A stretch of DNA of 64,000 nt from an uncultured Lachnospiraceae bacterium (lineage in GTDB: Bacteria > Bacillota > Clostridia > Lachnospirales > Lachnospiraceae), in assembly GCA_947173495.1 (NCBI GenBank), contig CAMWFQ010000003.1:172577-236576 (forward strand), read 5' to 3'. The notes beneath the pieces are model-generated. The model saw only the letters and a program-made list of their open reading frames with translations. It did not search any database and was not told the DNA's origin. Position numbers and translations under genes: made by a program. Every line of letters starts with the position of its first letter. Position 1 is the first letter of the stretch. Below, one piece after another: positions 46,124 through 54,702 of this stretch.

Positions 46124-47149
46124 TCAATTAAAGTTAAAAAAACGGCGGCAGATCTTGTATCCCTCCACAGAAATTTTTCTGCCGCTCCTGCCGGGAAGAT
46201 TGGTGCAGTTTCCCAGCAGACCATATCGCAGCTTTCGATACAGCATCCAGTCCTTTTTCTTCAGATAGTTCCAAAGCTCCTTTTTCTTCGCCAGGTTTTC
46301 CTTTGTACCTGAACGGATCAGCAAAATGGAGGATACTGTGGTGATGATATCCAGATAGCTGACCATATAATGATACATCTTCTTAACCGGAATCACCATA
46401 CTTTTCTTTTCCACCAGATAATCCATCATCATTTTGTTCACAGTGATCTGCTGGTCTATCCTTCCGATCATGATATCTTCATTTACCGACTGTCCTTCTC
46501 TGCCAATATAGTAACGATAAAAGTTTACGTCGAGATAATACATATTCTTTACATAAGGAAGGGGCTCGAACACGTAAAGGTTGTCTACATAAAAAGTGTG
46601 CTCAGGAAGACGCAGTCCGCACTGCCTGAGCAACTTTGTTCGAAAGATCACCGAATGCATCAGAATATACTGCCCTTTATGAAAATGTCTGACATCCTCC
46701 CATGTAAACAGCTCGTCCACCGGAAGCGCATGCTTATAGCGCATCACCTTGTGTCTGTTTTTGTCCGGCTTTTCATACACAAAGTTGCTGATCAGCATAT
46801 CCAGCACCTTTTCTGTACCGGTAAGATTCCTCAGCGTATCAAGGATCTGCAAATAAGCTTCTTCCTTGACCCAGTCATCACTGTCCACCACCTTGAAATA
46901 CAGGCCCGTCGCATTTTCAATCCCGGCGTTTACCGCCGATCCGTGTCCGCCGTTCTTCTTGTGTACTGCCCTGACAATTGAAGGATATCTCTCTGCATAT
47001 CGGTCTGCAATGTCTGGTGTTTCATCTGTAGAGCCGTCATCTATAATCAGAATCTCCACATCCTCTCCGCCCTTTAACAGCGAATCCACACATTTTTCCA
47101 TATATGCCGCTGAATTATAGCAGGGCACTGCAAATGACAACAGCTTCAT
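46124..47149 (-). CDS. family 2 glycosyltransferase
   Basis: A 341-residue GT-A fold glycosyltransferase. It starts with LSFAVPCYNSAAYMEKCVDS, has IIDDGSTDET for nucleotide-sugar binding and VDSDDWVKEEAYLQ as the DxD-type metal site. The C-terminal part is basic and has no clear membrane helices. It probably adds a sugar to a cell-surface glycan or lipid. The ATG at 47149 (GGAG upstream) is chosen, dropping 12 residues of a longer reading. Acceptor and donor are not known. Confidence 0.88.
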   Translation of the reverse strand: MKLLSFAVPCYNSAAYMEKCVDSLLKGGEDVEILIIDDGSTDETPDIADRYAERYPSIVRAVHKKNGGHGSAVNAGIENATGLYFKVVDSDDWVKEEAYLQILDTLRNLTGTEKVLDMLISNFVYEKPDKNRHKVMRYKHALPVDELFTWEDVRHFHKGQYILMHSVIFRTKLLRQCGLRLPEHTFYVDNLYVFEPLPYVKNMYYLDVNFYRYYIGREGQSVNEDIMIGRIDQQITVNKMMMDYLVEKKSMVIPVKKMYHYMVSYLDIITTVSSILLIRSGTKENLAKKKELWNYLKKKDWMLYRKLRYGLLGNCTNLPGRSGRKISVEGYKICRRFFNFN

Positions 47150-47264
47150 TTTGCTCTCTCCCATTCTTACTGATATTTCGGACATATGCCGTCACTTTCC
47201 TGCATATGCGCTTCTGTTTTGTCAAAATCTTTCTAAGCATATTCTAGCACTTTGTCCAAAAGAA

Positions 47265-48995
47265 TCAACTTAAGAAATTATGAAGATACGCGTTGTAAGC
47301 TGCCGGAATCGGATAGCGCTCTTTTACCTCCCGGCGTTCTACAAATATCATGTTTCCCGAGCCTTTGTTTTCCGCCAGTTCATCCACACGCACTGCATAT
47401 CCGATCATATGCCACTCCTTGTGGGTAAAAATGTGTCTGCTGTTTTCAAGGGATTCGATCTTCAGTACGGACAGACCTTCCTCTTTCAGGTAATCAATCA
47501 CCTCTTTCGGTGAACAGTGTCCCTCCAGAGAAGGGAATTCATACATTCCGGCCAGAAGCCCCTTTTTCGGCCGCTGTCTTAACGCCGCCCTGTTCTCATC
47601 ACGGATGATCAGGACCGTTTTCTCCTCTATTGTTCTGGGCTTTTTGAGCGATTTACGCGGGAATTCCAGCTCTCTTTTTTCTCTGTGAGCTATACACATA
47701 TTCTCCCATGGGCAGCTTCTGCAGTGCGGCATGCCCGTGGGTATACATACCATCGCCCCCAGCTCCATCAGTGCCTGATTGAAATCTCCCGGGCGCTCCT
47801 GCGGCATGGTCATGCGGAGTTCGCCCTCGATTTCAGTGCGAACAGCAGGTTTGGAAATATCCCTCTCATCTCCCTTCAGTCTTGACAATACCCGGAGCAC
47901 ATTGCCATCCACTGCCGGCTCCCTTTTGCCGCAGGCGATCGAGCTGACCGCTCCCGCCGTATAACTTCCGATTCCGGGAAGCTTTAACAGCTCCCCGTAG
48001 TCTTCCGGCATAACGCCGCCATAGTCTTCCATGATCCTCTGCGCTGCCTTTTTCAGATTCCTGACCCGATTGTAATAGCCAAGTCCTTCCCAGAGTTTTA
48101 AAAGCTCCTCTTCTCCGGCCTGCGCCAGGGCGGCAATGTCCGGCAGTGCCTTCGTAAAACGGTCATAATAGGGCCTGACTGCCTCCACTCTGGTCTGCTG
48201 AAGCATGATCTCCGATACCCATACATGATAAGGCGAAGGATCCTCCCGCCAGGGAAGAATCCTTCTGGAGCTGTCATACCATTCCAGCAGCGGATCCGCT
48301 GCCCGCTCCAGCGCTGAAAGCATAACCGGAACAGGATTTCGGATGATCATGGAATCGCTGGTGACACTGCAGTCATAGGCCAGAACCTTTACACCCGCTT
48401 CTCTGGCCTTCAGAAGCGCCTCTGCAAATTCCGGATGAGTCTCATTGTTTGGCGTAAAGTATCTGATATCTTCCATCTGTATCACAAAAATGACATAAGC
48501 CTTATACCCTTCTTCCAGAGCTCGGATCAGCTCCTGCACATGCTTAACGGCACGCTGGGAAGGCGCATCCGGGAACATCACCACATCCTCTTTCTCCAGT
48601 GTCACCCCTTTGACTTCAATAAATATTTTATCCTCCGGCGTCTCCACATAAAAGTCAAAACGGGAACTTCCATACTGGCTTTCCGGCTTGATCAGCAGGG
48701 CATCCGGAAACAGCGCGCCCCCGCGGATCCACTCCTCCACCGCCTTATTGGGCGCCTGAGAATCCATGTTGATAATACGGCTTCCCTTTTTGACTGCTAC
48801 CAGATCATATTCGGTACTTCTTTGGGGATTTCCGCTTCTGTTCAGATAAACTTCCGCCTCTGGCGTAAGAAGCTCTCTGCATCGCCCGGTATTCTTCACA
48901 TGAACCTTCCGACTCTCTTCTCCAAGTGTGACATAGGCTACAAATCTGTTGGGCCTGCTTTCAAACCGCCCTTTTTCTATATGGTCGTAGTTCAT
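47265..48995 (-). CDS. SfsA - MutY fusion protein
   Basis: A single 576-residue frame joins two usually separate proteins. Residues 1-225 are SfsA, a nuclease-like DNA-binding protein first linked to sugar fermentation: FVAYVTLGEESRKVHVKNTG, FDFYVETPEDKIFIEVKGVT, MFPDAPSQRAVKHVQEL. Residues about 230-576 are MutY, which removes adenine mispaired with 8-oxoguanine: the catalytic glutamate in SEIMLQQTRV (Glu262), helix-hairpin-helix KLPGIGSYTAG with Asp363 in VDGNVLRVL, the iron-sulfur cysteines 417, 425, 428 and 434, and a C-terminal recognition domain with HIFTHKEWH. The junction is seamless, so this is not a frameshift artefact within this sequence. Confidence 0.93.
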   Translation of the reverse strand: MNYDHIEKGRFESRPNRFVAYVTLGEESRKVHVKNTGRCRELLTPEAEVYLNRSGNPQRSTEYDLVAVKKGSRIINMDSQAPNKAVEEWIRGGALFPDALLIKPESQYGSSRFDFYVETPEDKIFIEVKGVTLEKEDVVMFPDAPSQRAVKHVQELIRALEEGYKAYVIFVIQMEDIRYFTPNNETHPEFAEALLKAREAGVKVLAYDCSVTSDSMIIRNPVPVMLSALERAADPLLEWYDSSRRILPWREDPSPYHVWVSEIMLQQTRVEAVRPYYDRFTKALPDIAALAQAGEEELLKLWEGLGYYNRVRNLKKAAQRIMEDYGGVMPEDYGELLKLPGIGSYTAGAVSSIACGKREPAVDGNVLRVLSRLKGDERDISKPAVRTEIEGELRMTMPQERPGDFNQALMELGAMVCIPTGMPHCRSCPWENMCIAHREKRELEFPRKSLKKPRTIEEKTVLIIRDENRAALRQRPKKGLLAGMYEFPSLEGHCSPKEVIDYLKEEGLSVLKIESLENSRHIFTHKEWHMIGYAVRVDELAENKGSGNMIFVERREVKERYPIPAAYNAYLHNFLS

Positions 48996-49060
48996 CTTCC
49001 TGCTCTCCTGATCCTGCGCTCTCCTGCAGAGCCAACTCTTTTGCAGAGCCGGCTTTTTTT

Positions 49061-49147
49061 ATGCGCAGGGGTGTGTATGGAAAATTGCTGCTACGGCAGC
49101 ATCCCCACGCGCGAGTATGGGAAGATAGCTCTTCCCTACTCGATTTC
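49061..49147 (+). repeat. bipartite palindromic repeat, copy C
   Basis: Starts ATGCGC, has a TTGCTGC-TACG-GCAGC stem, a CCCC joint and then GAGTATGGGAAGA/TCTTCCCTACTC followed by GATTTC. It lies between the SfsA-MutY start and the 5'-nucleotidase stop. A GGCTTTTTTT stretch directly before it (49051-49060) resembles a plus-strand terminator. Confidence 0.6.
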
Positions 49148-49175
49148 ACAGAGCCGGAAATCCCTTTTTTGTTTA

Positions 49176-50108
49176 TCATGGGGCGCGTTCGGACTCTGTT
49201 ATCCTCTTTTGTTTATAGGGTACTCTGGCCGATGGCACTACCTCCGATGCCGGAGCTGTATGCACCGCCTGATCGTCAAAAAAGATGTGCGCTCCAAAAG
49301 CCTTCAGCACATCCCGCTTGGTAATACCTCCCAGGAAAAATGCTTCGTCAATTCGTACATTCCATGCCCGCAGCGTGCGGATCACACGTTCATGGGCCGG
49401 AGCGCTCCTTGCCGTTACCAGCGCCGTCCGTATGGGCGCCTGATCAGGTTCGAATTCCTTCTGAATGTCGGAGATCGTCTTTAAAAACTTGGCGAACGGT
49501 CCCTGCTTCAGCGGATTTTCCGCCTGAAGTCTCTCGTTCTCTTCAAAAGCCTCCAGCCCGGATTCCCTGAAGATCTGCTCCGATTCATCGGAAAACAAAA
49601 CCGCATCCCCATCAAACGCGATCCGGATCTGGGAAATCTCCTGCTGTTCATGAAATGTCCTGATCTCATCACAGCAAATAATTCCTGCCGCAATCCCGCA
49701 GTCAATGGCGGACTGCACATCCTTCTCATCCGCCGAGAGATACAGATCGGTGTGAAACGCCTCCAGATAAGGGGTGAGAGACGCCCCGCTTGCAAGCACT
49801 GCCCTTGAAATCCCCAGCCCATAATGGGCGATTGCATTGAAAACCCGAAGGGACGTATCAGGGCTGTTGTGGGACATAATGATCACCTCGACCCTTCCCT
49901 CCTGTCCGGGAATTTTGTTAATATTCAGCAGTGCTTCGATCAGTCTGAAGCCGTTTCCCGGCTTCAGGAGGTCCTTCTCATGCTCTATCTGGTACTGGCA
50001 GTACGCCTCCACTCCCTGTGAACGGAAAATTTCATTCTCTGCGGTCAGATCGAACAGCGCCCGCGAGGACACACCGATGACCAGTTTATTCTCCAGATCA
50101 TATGCCAT
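49176..50108 (-). CDS. cytosolic 5'-nucleotidase (NT5C1-like)
   Basis: A 310-residue soluble enzyme of the 5'-nucleotidase family PF06189, which dephosphorylates nucleoside monophosphates. Diagnostic segments are VIGVSSRALFDLTAENEIFR, QGVEAYCQYQIEHEKDLLKP, EVIIMSHNSPDTSLRVFNAI, and the acidic HAD-type positions in RIAFDGDAVLFSDESE and AHIFFDDQ. It lies between a DUF1653 gene and the SfsA-MutY fusion on one strand. The position beside a DNA-repair fusion suggests nucleotide-pool upkeep, which is inference. Confidence 0.85.
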   Translation of the reverse strand: MAYDLENKLVIGVSSRALFDLTAENEIFRSQGVEAYCQYQIEHEKDLLKPGNGFRLIEALLNINKIPGQEGRVEVIIMSHNSPDTSLRVFNAIAHYGLGISRAVLASGASLTPYLEAFHTDLYLSADEKDVQSAIDCGIAAGIICCDEIRTFHEQQEISQIRIAFDGDAVLFSDESEQIFRESGLEAFEENERLQAENPLKQGPFAKFLKTISDIQKEFEPDQAPIRTALVTARSAPAHERVIRTLRAWNVRIDEAFFLGGITKRDVLKAFGAHIFFDDQAVHTAPASEVVPSARVPYKQKRITESERAP

Positions 50109-50201
50109 ACTCTGTTTTCCTTTCCACCCGCACTGCAGACCGGCTCCTTCCGTCCGCCTCTGCCCGTCCGGAGCAGAAAGAAAACTCCCTGTCCTCTGTC
50201 T

Positions 50202-50825
50202 CTATCTCTGCCTCAGACGGCTGCTTTTGCTTTCATATCTCTCGAAGGTCAGAAGACAGGTGCGGAGCTCCTCGAAACGCTTTTCCGTATCTCCATCCTT
50301 GATCTCCACATCGGCGGAGATCGCCATGATATTGATCATATCATCTGTAATACGCGGATGCAGCTCAGAAAGGATCCTGAGACGTTCCCTGTACGTCCGG
50401 GCATCCAGAAAGTCCAGTACCAGCGGGTCAATATTCAATTCTTCCTGTTTCTCTTCATCCTTTGCAGAAGCAGTCTCTTCCTCACGCGCGCTCTCCGGCT
50501 TCCTGGCGCAGGGCTCTTTCTGCATGTGCGCCTGCAAAGGCTCTTCTGCAGACTCACCCTCCACAGAGCACCCTCTCACAGGAGCCCCGATCAGCTCCTT
50601 CTGGAGCTCAAAGCGAGGCCGGCCGGCGTTCTCCGGATATTTCCTGCCATCTACCTGCTCCAAAAACATGGAAAGCGGCCTGGCATAGACCTTATACTCT
50701 CCGTAAAGCGCCTGATAGATCACCAGCGTTTCTTTCGTTTCACTGTGTTCTGCCAGTGTTACAACCCTGTACAGATTTCCCTTAAAATGTCTGTAAACCT
50801 GTCCGGGTGTTGGAATGTTTGACAT
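50202..50825 (-). CDS. DUF1653 domain protein
   Basis: A 207-residue soluble protein. Residues 4-70 form a DUF1653 domain (PGQVYRHFKGNLYRVVTLAE, LVIYQALYGEYKVYARPLSM). A charged, probably disordered linker runs to about 130. The C-terminal 75 residues (IDPLVLDFLDARTYRERLRI, HPRITDDMINIMAISADVEI) form a helical module often found with DUF1653 in clostridia. The function is unknown. It is first in a leftward run with the 5'-nucleotidase and SfsA-MutY genes. Confidence 0.82.
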   Translation of the reverse strand: MSNIPTPGQVYRHFKGNLYRVVTLAEHSETKETLVIYQALYGEYKVYARPLSMFLEQVDGRKYPENAGRPRFELQKELIGAPVRGCSVEGESAEEPLQAHMQKEPCARKPESAREEETASAKDEEKQEELNIDPLVLDFLDARTYRERLRILSELHPRITDDMINIMAISADVEIKDGDTEKRFEELRTCLLTFERYESKSSRLRQR

Positions 50826-51060
50826 AGTCTGCCTCTTTTCTGCGCAGCTTACAGAAGAAGGACCTTCCTCCTGTACGCATATAATTTAAGTCCTGTGATC
50901 TGCATCACTATATCAATTATAATCCCAGATTCAGCCATTGTCATTCTTCTTTTTCAAAACCGCTATCTTTGTCTTTCAGTATACCGTGTTAAATGTCCCA
51001 TAAAAAGGACTCTGATTATTTTCTGGCGTTTTTGCACGGAATCGTTTATACTGAGAGCAG
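50826..51060. other. intergenic region between DUF1653 promoter and repeat array
   Basis: Holds the 5' leader and promoter of the DUF1653 operon. No gene or terminator is seen. To the right it passes into a TTTTTCACA-type block shared with 45241-45263 and then into the repeat array. Confidence 0.6.
50916..50944 (-). promoter_or_regulatory. promoter of the DUF1653 operon
   Basis: Minus-strand ATGACA (50944-50939), a 17-bp spacer and TATAAT (50921-50916), about 85 nt upstream of the first start codon. Confidence 0.65.
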
Positions 51061-51539
51061 AAAATTTTTCACAAACAAATTTGTGCCGGAGCGTCACAAA
51101 TTTGTTTGATGGCAGACGAAAATCTGAGATTTGCGGCTTTGCGGCAGAAAAGTTATGCCTCTTGCAATGTAAACCCCCATATTGGCATTGCAGATACCAC
51201 CATGAATGAAAGGGGTTTACATTGAACCCTCCGGGGGATGCGCACAAAATGCCAAAAGCAGGCATTTGGGCGCTGTACGGTCAGCGCAGCAAGTGCGCAG
51301 ACCTACCGTAGAGGAAGATGTCACTTCGTGACCCCATTTTCGCGCAGTTCAGCGTCGGAGCGCTGAACTTTCATAGTAACCCCCCATATCGGCATTGCAG
51401 ATACCACCATGAATGAAAGGGATTTACTTTGAGCCTCCGGCGGATGCGCAGAAAATGGGAGAGGAAGATGTCACTTCGTGACCCCATTTTCGCGCAGTTC
51501 AGCGTCGGAGCGCTGAACTTTCATAATAAACGCTCCGGA
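51061..51539. repeat. array of direct and inverted repeats upstream of DUF362
   Basis: Fills a gap of about 480 bp without genes. A 65-bp block is perfectly repeated at 51311-51375 and 51461-51525; it contains GTTCAGCG/CGCTGAAC and GTCAC/GTGAC hairpins. A second block of about 52 bp (51174-51225) recurs at 51381-51432 with a few changes. Together they make two units of about 202 and 145 bp, differing by an internal segment of about 57 bp. A perfect 12-bp inverted repeat AATGTAAACCCC/GGGGTTTACATT (51166-51223) frames the start of the first unit. Confidence 0.85.
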
Positions 51540-51551
51540 ATGGAGAATCGT

Positions 51552-52751
51552 ATGATACAGACACTTTATCATGTTCCGGAATACAAAGAAGAACTGATCT
51601 ATACGGCTGTGTGCCGGTTTATGGAGGATCTGAATATAAAAGAAGACATACGCCCCGGAATGAAGGTGGTGATCAAGCCTAATCTGATCATAGCCAAAGG
51701 CCCCGAGCTGCCTGCCACCACGCATCCTCTTGTCATCAGGGCTGTGGCCCAATGGCTGAAGGAACAGGGCGTCAGCAATATCACACTTGCTGAAAGTTCA
51801 GGCGGTCCCTACAACGGGGAATATATGAAAAATATTTACCGTGCCTGCGGCATGAAGCAGTTAGAGCCTGATCTGAAACTGAATATGGATTTTTCCGCGC
51901 GCACTGTAAACTGCAGGGAAGGATTCGCCAATCATTCCTTCCATATCATCACACCCATTCTTGAGGCCGATTATGTGATCAATATCTGCAAATTAAAGAC
52001 CCATGCCATGACAGGCTATTCCGGAGGAATCAAAAATCTCTTCGGAACCATACCCGGCCTGGAAAAGCCGCAGATGCACTACCGCTGGCCGAATCTGAAA
52101 GATTTCTCCCGGATGCTGCTGGAACTTGCCCAGACCCTGGCACCGCAGCTCACCATCATCGACGCTGTGGATGCCATGGAGGGAAACGGGCCCACCGGAG
52201 GGACTTCTCACCCGCTTCACCTTCTCCTTGCCGCCAGGGATTTTTATACACAGGATTACTTTGCCGCCGGCCTTATGGGACTTGATCCTATGAAGATCGA
52301 AATGATCCGTCAGGCTGTGGAAGCCTCTCTTGCTAAACCGGATGAAATCCGGCTTGTGGGCGATCCCCTTCCTCAGGATCTCACTCCTTTCCAGGTTCCC
52401 GATACCAAAAAACTGGATTTTTCCAGCTCTCTTCCTGGATTTCTGCAAAAACCCTTTCTGTTTTTCGCAGGGCGGATACTGAAATCCTACCCCCAGCTTA
52501 ACAGGGAGCTCTGCGTAGGATGCGGAAAATGTGCGGAGAGCTGCCCCGCCCATGTGATCACAATTGAAAAGTCAAGCAGAGGAGGCTTTTCCCTCCACTC
52601 GCTCGCGGCCCGCATGCGGCCTCAGCGGCAGCCTTCCATATGCGAGCCTGCGCAAAAAAAAGCCCATTTTAAGAGAAAGGGCTGCATTTCCTGTTTTTGC
52701 TGCCAGGAAATGTGCCCTTTGAAAGCAATCTCTGTAAAAAAAGCGCTGTAA
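51552..52751 (+). CDS. DUF362 domain protein with two [4Fe-4S] clusters
   Basis: A 399-residue soluble protein. The N-terminal DUF362 domain (about 1-300) includes VVIKPNLIIAKGPELPATTH, AESSGGPYNGEYMK and INICKLKTHAMTGYSGGIKN. Two ferredoxin motifs follow, CVGCGKCAESC (about 321) and CISCFCCQEMC (about 377), each with CxxCxxCxxxC spacing. The proteins are thought to act in redox chemistry, but the reaction is unknown. The ATG at 51552 has GGAG 6 nt upstream; upstream readings run into the repeat array. Residues about 346-368, between the two clusters, are an unusual Arg/Pro/Gln-rich insert encoded by a palindromic repeat. Confidence 0.85.
   Translation: MIQTLYHVPEYKEELIYTAVCRFMEDLNIKEDIRPGMKVVIKPNLIIAKGPELPATTHPLVIRAVAQWLKEQGVSNITLAESSGGPYNGEYMKNIYRACGMKQLEPDLKLNMDFSARTVNCREGFANHSFHIITPILEADYVINICKLKTHAMTGYSGGIKNLFGTIPGLEKPQMHYRWPNLKDFSRMLLELAQTLAPQLTIIDAVDAMEGNGPTGGTSHPLHLLLAARDFYTQDYFAAGLMGLDPMKIEMIRQAVEASLAKPDEIRLVGDPLPQDLTPFQVPDTKKLDFSSSLPGFLQKPFLFFAGRILKSYPQLNRELCVGCGKCAESCPAHVITIEKSSRGGFSLHSLAARMRPQRQPSICEPAQKKAHFKRKGCISCFCCQEMCPLKAISVKKAL
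52596..52655 (+). repeat. palindromic repeat inserted in the DUF362 frame
   Basis: GCTCGC (52601) and GCGAGC (52647) bracket an inner GGCC-CGCATGC-GGCC palindrome. The core ATGCGGCC...AGCGGCAG also occurs in the spacer at 45128-45150 and, more loosely, in copy A near 27440. The reading frame stays open across it. Confidence 0.55.
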
Positions 52752-52801
52752 ATATTGCGTGTAAAATTGTAATTTATTTTAGATCGTGTTTCAAACACTC
52801 T

Positions 52802-54646
52802 TTAGCGGAGCTCTTCCCTGCTGTGATCTTCCAGTATAAACTTTCTGAGTACCTCAAGGCGGAACGCGCAGGGCCACGCCACCAGCCAGCGGGTCGTCTC
52901 GTAGCAGCCGGGCCATCCGGTTTTCTCCGCCTGTCCGCTCCTGCCCCAGTGCGTATGCATAAAGCCCTCGTCGCTGGCTCCGGCCGGACGCACATCCTCC
53001 GGATAAATTTCCAGATTTCCGTCTGAAATCACCTGTATCCCATTGTACCATGCCGCTAGGGCGCGCTGTTTCCAGCTGACTTTTTGCGTATACATTCCCA
53101 GCTTCCACAGATCCGGTACATAACAAAGTGCAAACGCGTCCATATGTTGATGCGATGTAGAGACAGCTGTTCCGCCAAACGTATCATAATGAATTCTTTC
53201 CAGTGCAGACCCTTTCGGAAAAGTATTGGTCTGATGCCATTGCCAGGTAGAAAGATACCAAGCTGCTTCTTCCGCTCTCTTCAGATATTGTTTTTCTCCT
53301 GTTTCTTCATATAATAACAGGCCGCTCTTCAGCAGGGGAATCACCGATTCCTTATCGATGCAGCAGGTGTCCAGCGCCCCTGACGTTCCATAGCCTTTCT
53401 GTACAAAATCCTGATAATAGTATTCATACGCTTTTTCCGCACCTGCTCTGTATCTGTCCTCACCGGTATATCGGAACGCCCGGGCAAGAGCGAGTATCAG
53501 AAAGCAGCCGGCTGTTCCTTCCTTCTGAAAAAGAGAGCCATCCCGGTTCCATGAAAATCCAGTCTCCCCTGACAGCTCCTGTCTTTCCAGAATAAAGCTG
53601 CAGATCTCAAATGCTGCTTTTTCATATTTCTCATACTGCAGGCCCAGCGCTTTGAGCTGATCCGCCGCCTCAAACAGCTGATAGCCGTAAGTTCCCAGAT
53701 TACAGGCGTCTATCAGGCTCTTTCCTTCATCATAGCATCTTGTAAGCAAAAATCCTTCCCGGCTCCTGCCGCTCTGTACCCAGCTGTCCAGGACGCCCAG
53801 CGCCATATCCAGAGATTCCTTATTTTTCGTCAATTGATGGTCATATAAAAGAGAAACTGCCAAAGATGCATTCTGCCCGCACCATCCGATCTCATATCTC
53901 TCCTCTCTGCGTTTTTCCCAGTTGGCGCCGTTCCAGCCAAAACCAATGCTGAACGCCTTAAAGCCATCTTCCTCCCGGGTATAAAGCCTTTTTGCATAGT
54001 CAACGGATCTTTCCCAGACCTCCCGGGCTTTCAGCGGATATTGCAGGGAATGCCACGCACTCTGCCAGCATTGGTCCAGCATATCCTGCCATGCGGGCCT
54101 GTCCTGCTCTCCGCTGATATGCAGACGCACAATAAATTCCTTCTCCGGTACCCGGCTTTCACGATAACCCTTTTCCCATCCGTCCGCCATAAGTACCCGC
54201 GGTCCTTCCTCCACCGGCCAGATTACTCTGTGAACGCTCCCCTCCTCCTTTGGCCACAGGCTTTCAGCACACTCTCCCGGGCTCCACATGGCAAAACCAT
54301 ATCTCTCTCCCTGTACCGCCGAGGCTCCCGGCAGTGCAGAGCGATGCCCCGCAATTACATAGGGTTCCCCGTTCCATTCATATCCTTTGTATTCATGATC
54401 CGTTCCCCAGGGATTTCCATCATACAGAACTGCCGGAATCATCGTATGCCGCGCCGTAAACAGACTTTGGACCTCCATCACCATGCGCTGCGCCGGATGC
54501 GCCGTAATCCGCTTCCACAGTATTTCCTTTTCCCGGATCTCCAGCACATCTTCCGCATCCTTCTGCCCCAAAAGACGCGCCAGAGGCTGGTTTTCGTCCG
54601 AATATATGATAATGTCCCCTTCTGCTCTCTCCCAGTGCAATTTCAT
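52802..54646 (-). CDS. putative six-hairpin glycosidase, unassigned family
   Basis: A 614-residue protein. The N-terminal 200 residues look like a beta-sandwich (ENQPLARLLG, YGFAMWSPGECAESLW). From about 215 there are repeated helical hairpins with aromatic and acidic turns (FGWNGANWEKRREERYEIGW; ETGFSWNRDGSLFQKEGTAG; ALDTCCIDKESVIPLLKSGL; TFGGTAVSTSHQHMDAF), typical of (alpha/alpha)6-barrel glycosidases. I cannot assign a CAZy family. There is no signal peptide. The ATG at 54646 has GGAGG 6 nt upstream and is preferred to nearby starts. It is the last gene of the second ABC-sugar locus. Confidence 0.65.
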   Translation of the reverse strand: MKLHWERAEGDIIIYSDENQPLARLLGQKDAEDVLEIREKEILWKRITAHPAQRMVMEVQSLFTARHTMIPAVLYDGNPWGTDHEYKGYEWNGEPYVIAGHRSALPGASAVQGERYGFAMWSPGECAESLWPKEEGSVHRVIWPVEEGPRVLMADGWEKGYRESRVPEKEFIVRLHISGEQDRPAWQDMLDQCWQSAWHSLQYPLKAREVWERSVDYAKRLYTREEDGFKAFSIGFGWNGANWEKRREERYEIGWCGQNASLAVSLLYDHQLTKNKESLDMALGVLDSWVQSGRSREGFLLTRCYDEGKSLIDACNLGTYGYQLFEAADQLKALGLQYEKYEKAAFEICSFILERQELSGETGFSWNRDGSLFQKEGTAGCFLILALARAFRYTGEDRYRAGAEKAYEYYYQDFVQKGYGTSGALDTCCIDKESVIPLLKSGLLLYEETGEKQYLKRAEEAAWYLSTWQWHQTNTFPKGSALERIHYDTFGGTAVSTSHQHMDAFALCYVPDLWKLGMYTQKVSWKQRALAAWYNGIQVISDGNLEIYPEDVRPAGASDEGFMHTHWGRSGQAEKTGWPGCYETTRWLVAWPCAFRLEVLRKFILEDHSREELR

Positions 54647-54702
54647 TTTCATCCTCCACACCGCTCTCTTTTCCTGCCGCACTTTCCCTCCTGATTTTTG
54701 TA

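Noticed and set aside
51061..51539. CRISPR array
   Set aside because: The repeats are too long, number only two and have no regular unique spacers; no cas genes are nearby.
51429..51551. N-terminal extension of the DUF362 protein
   Set aside because: The extension is translated from the second copy of the intergenic repeat and has no family similarity; the ATG at 51552 has a good ribosome binding site.
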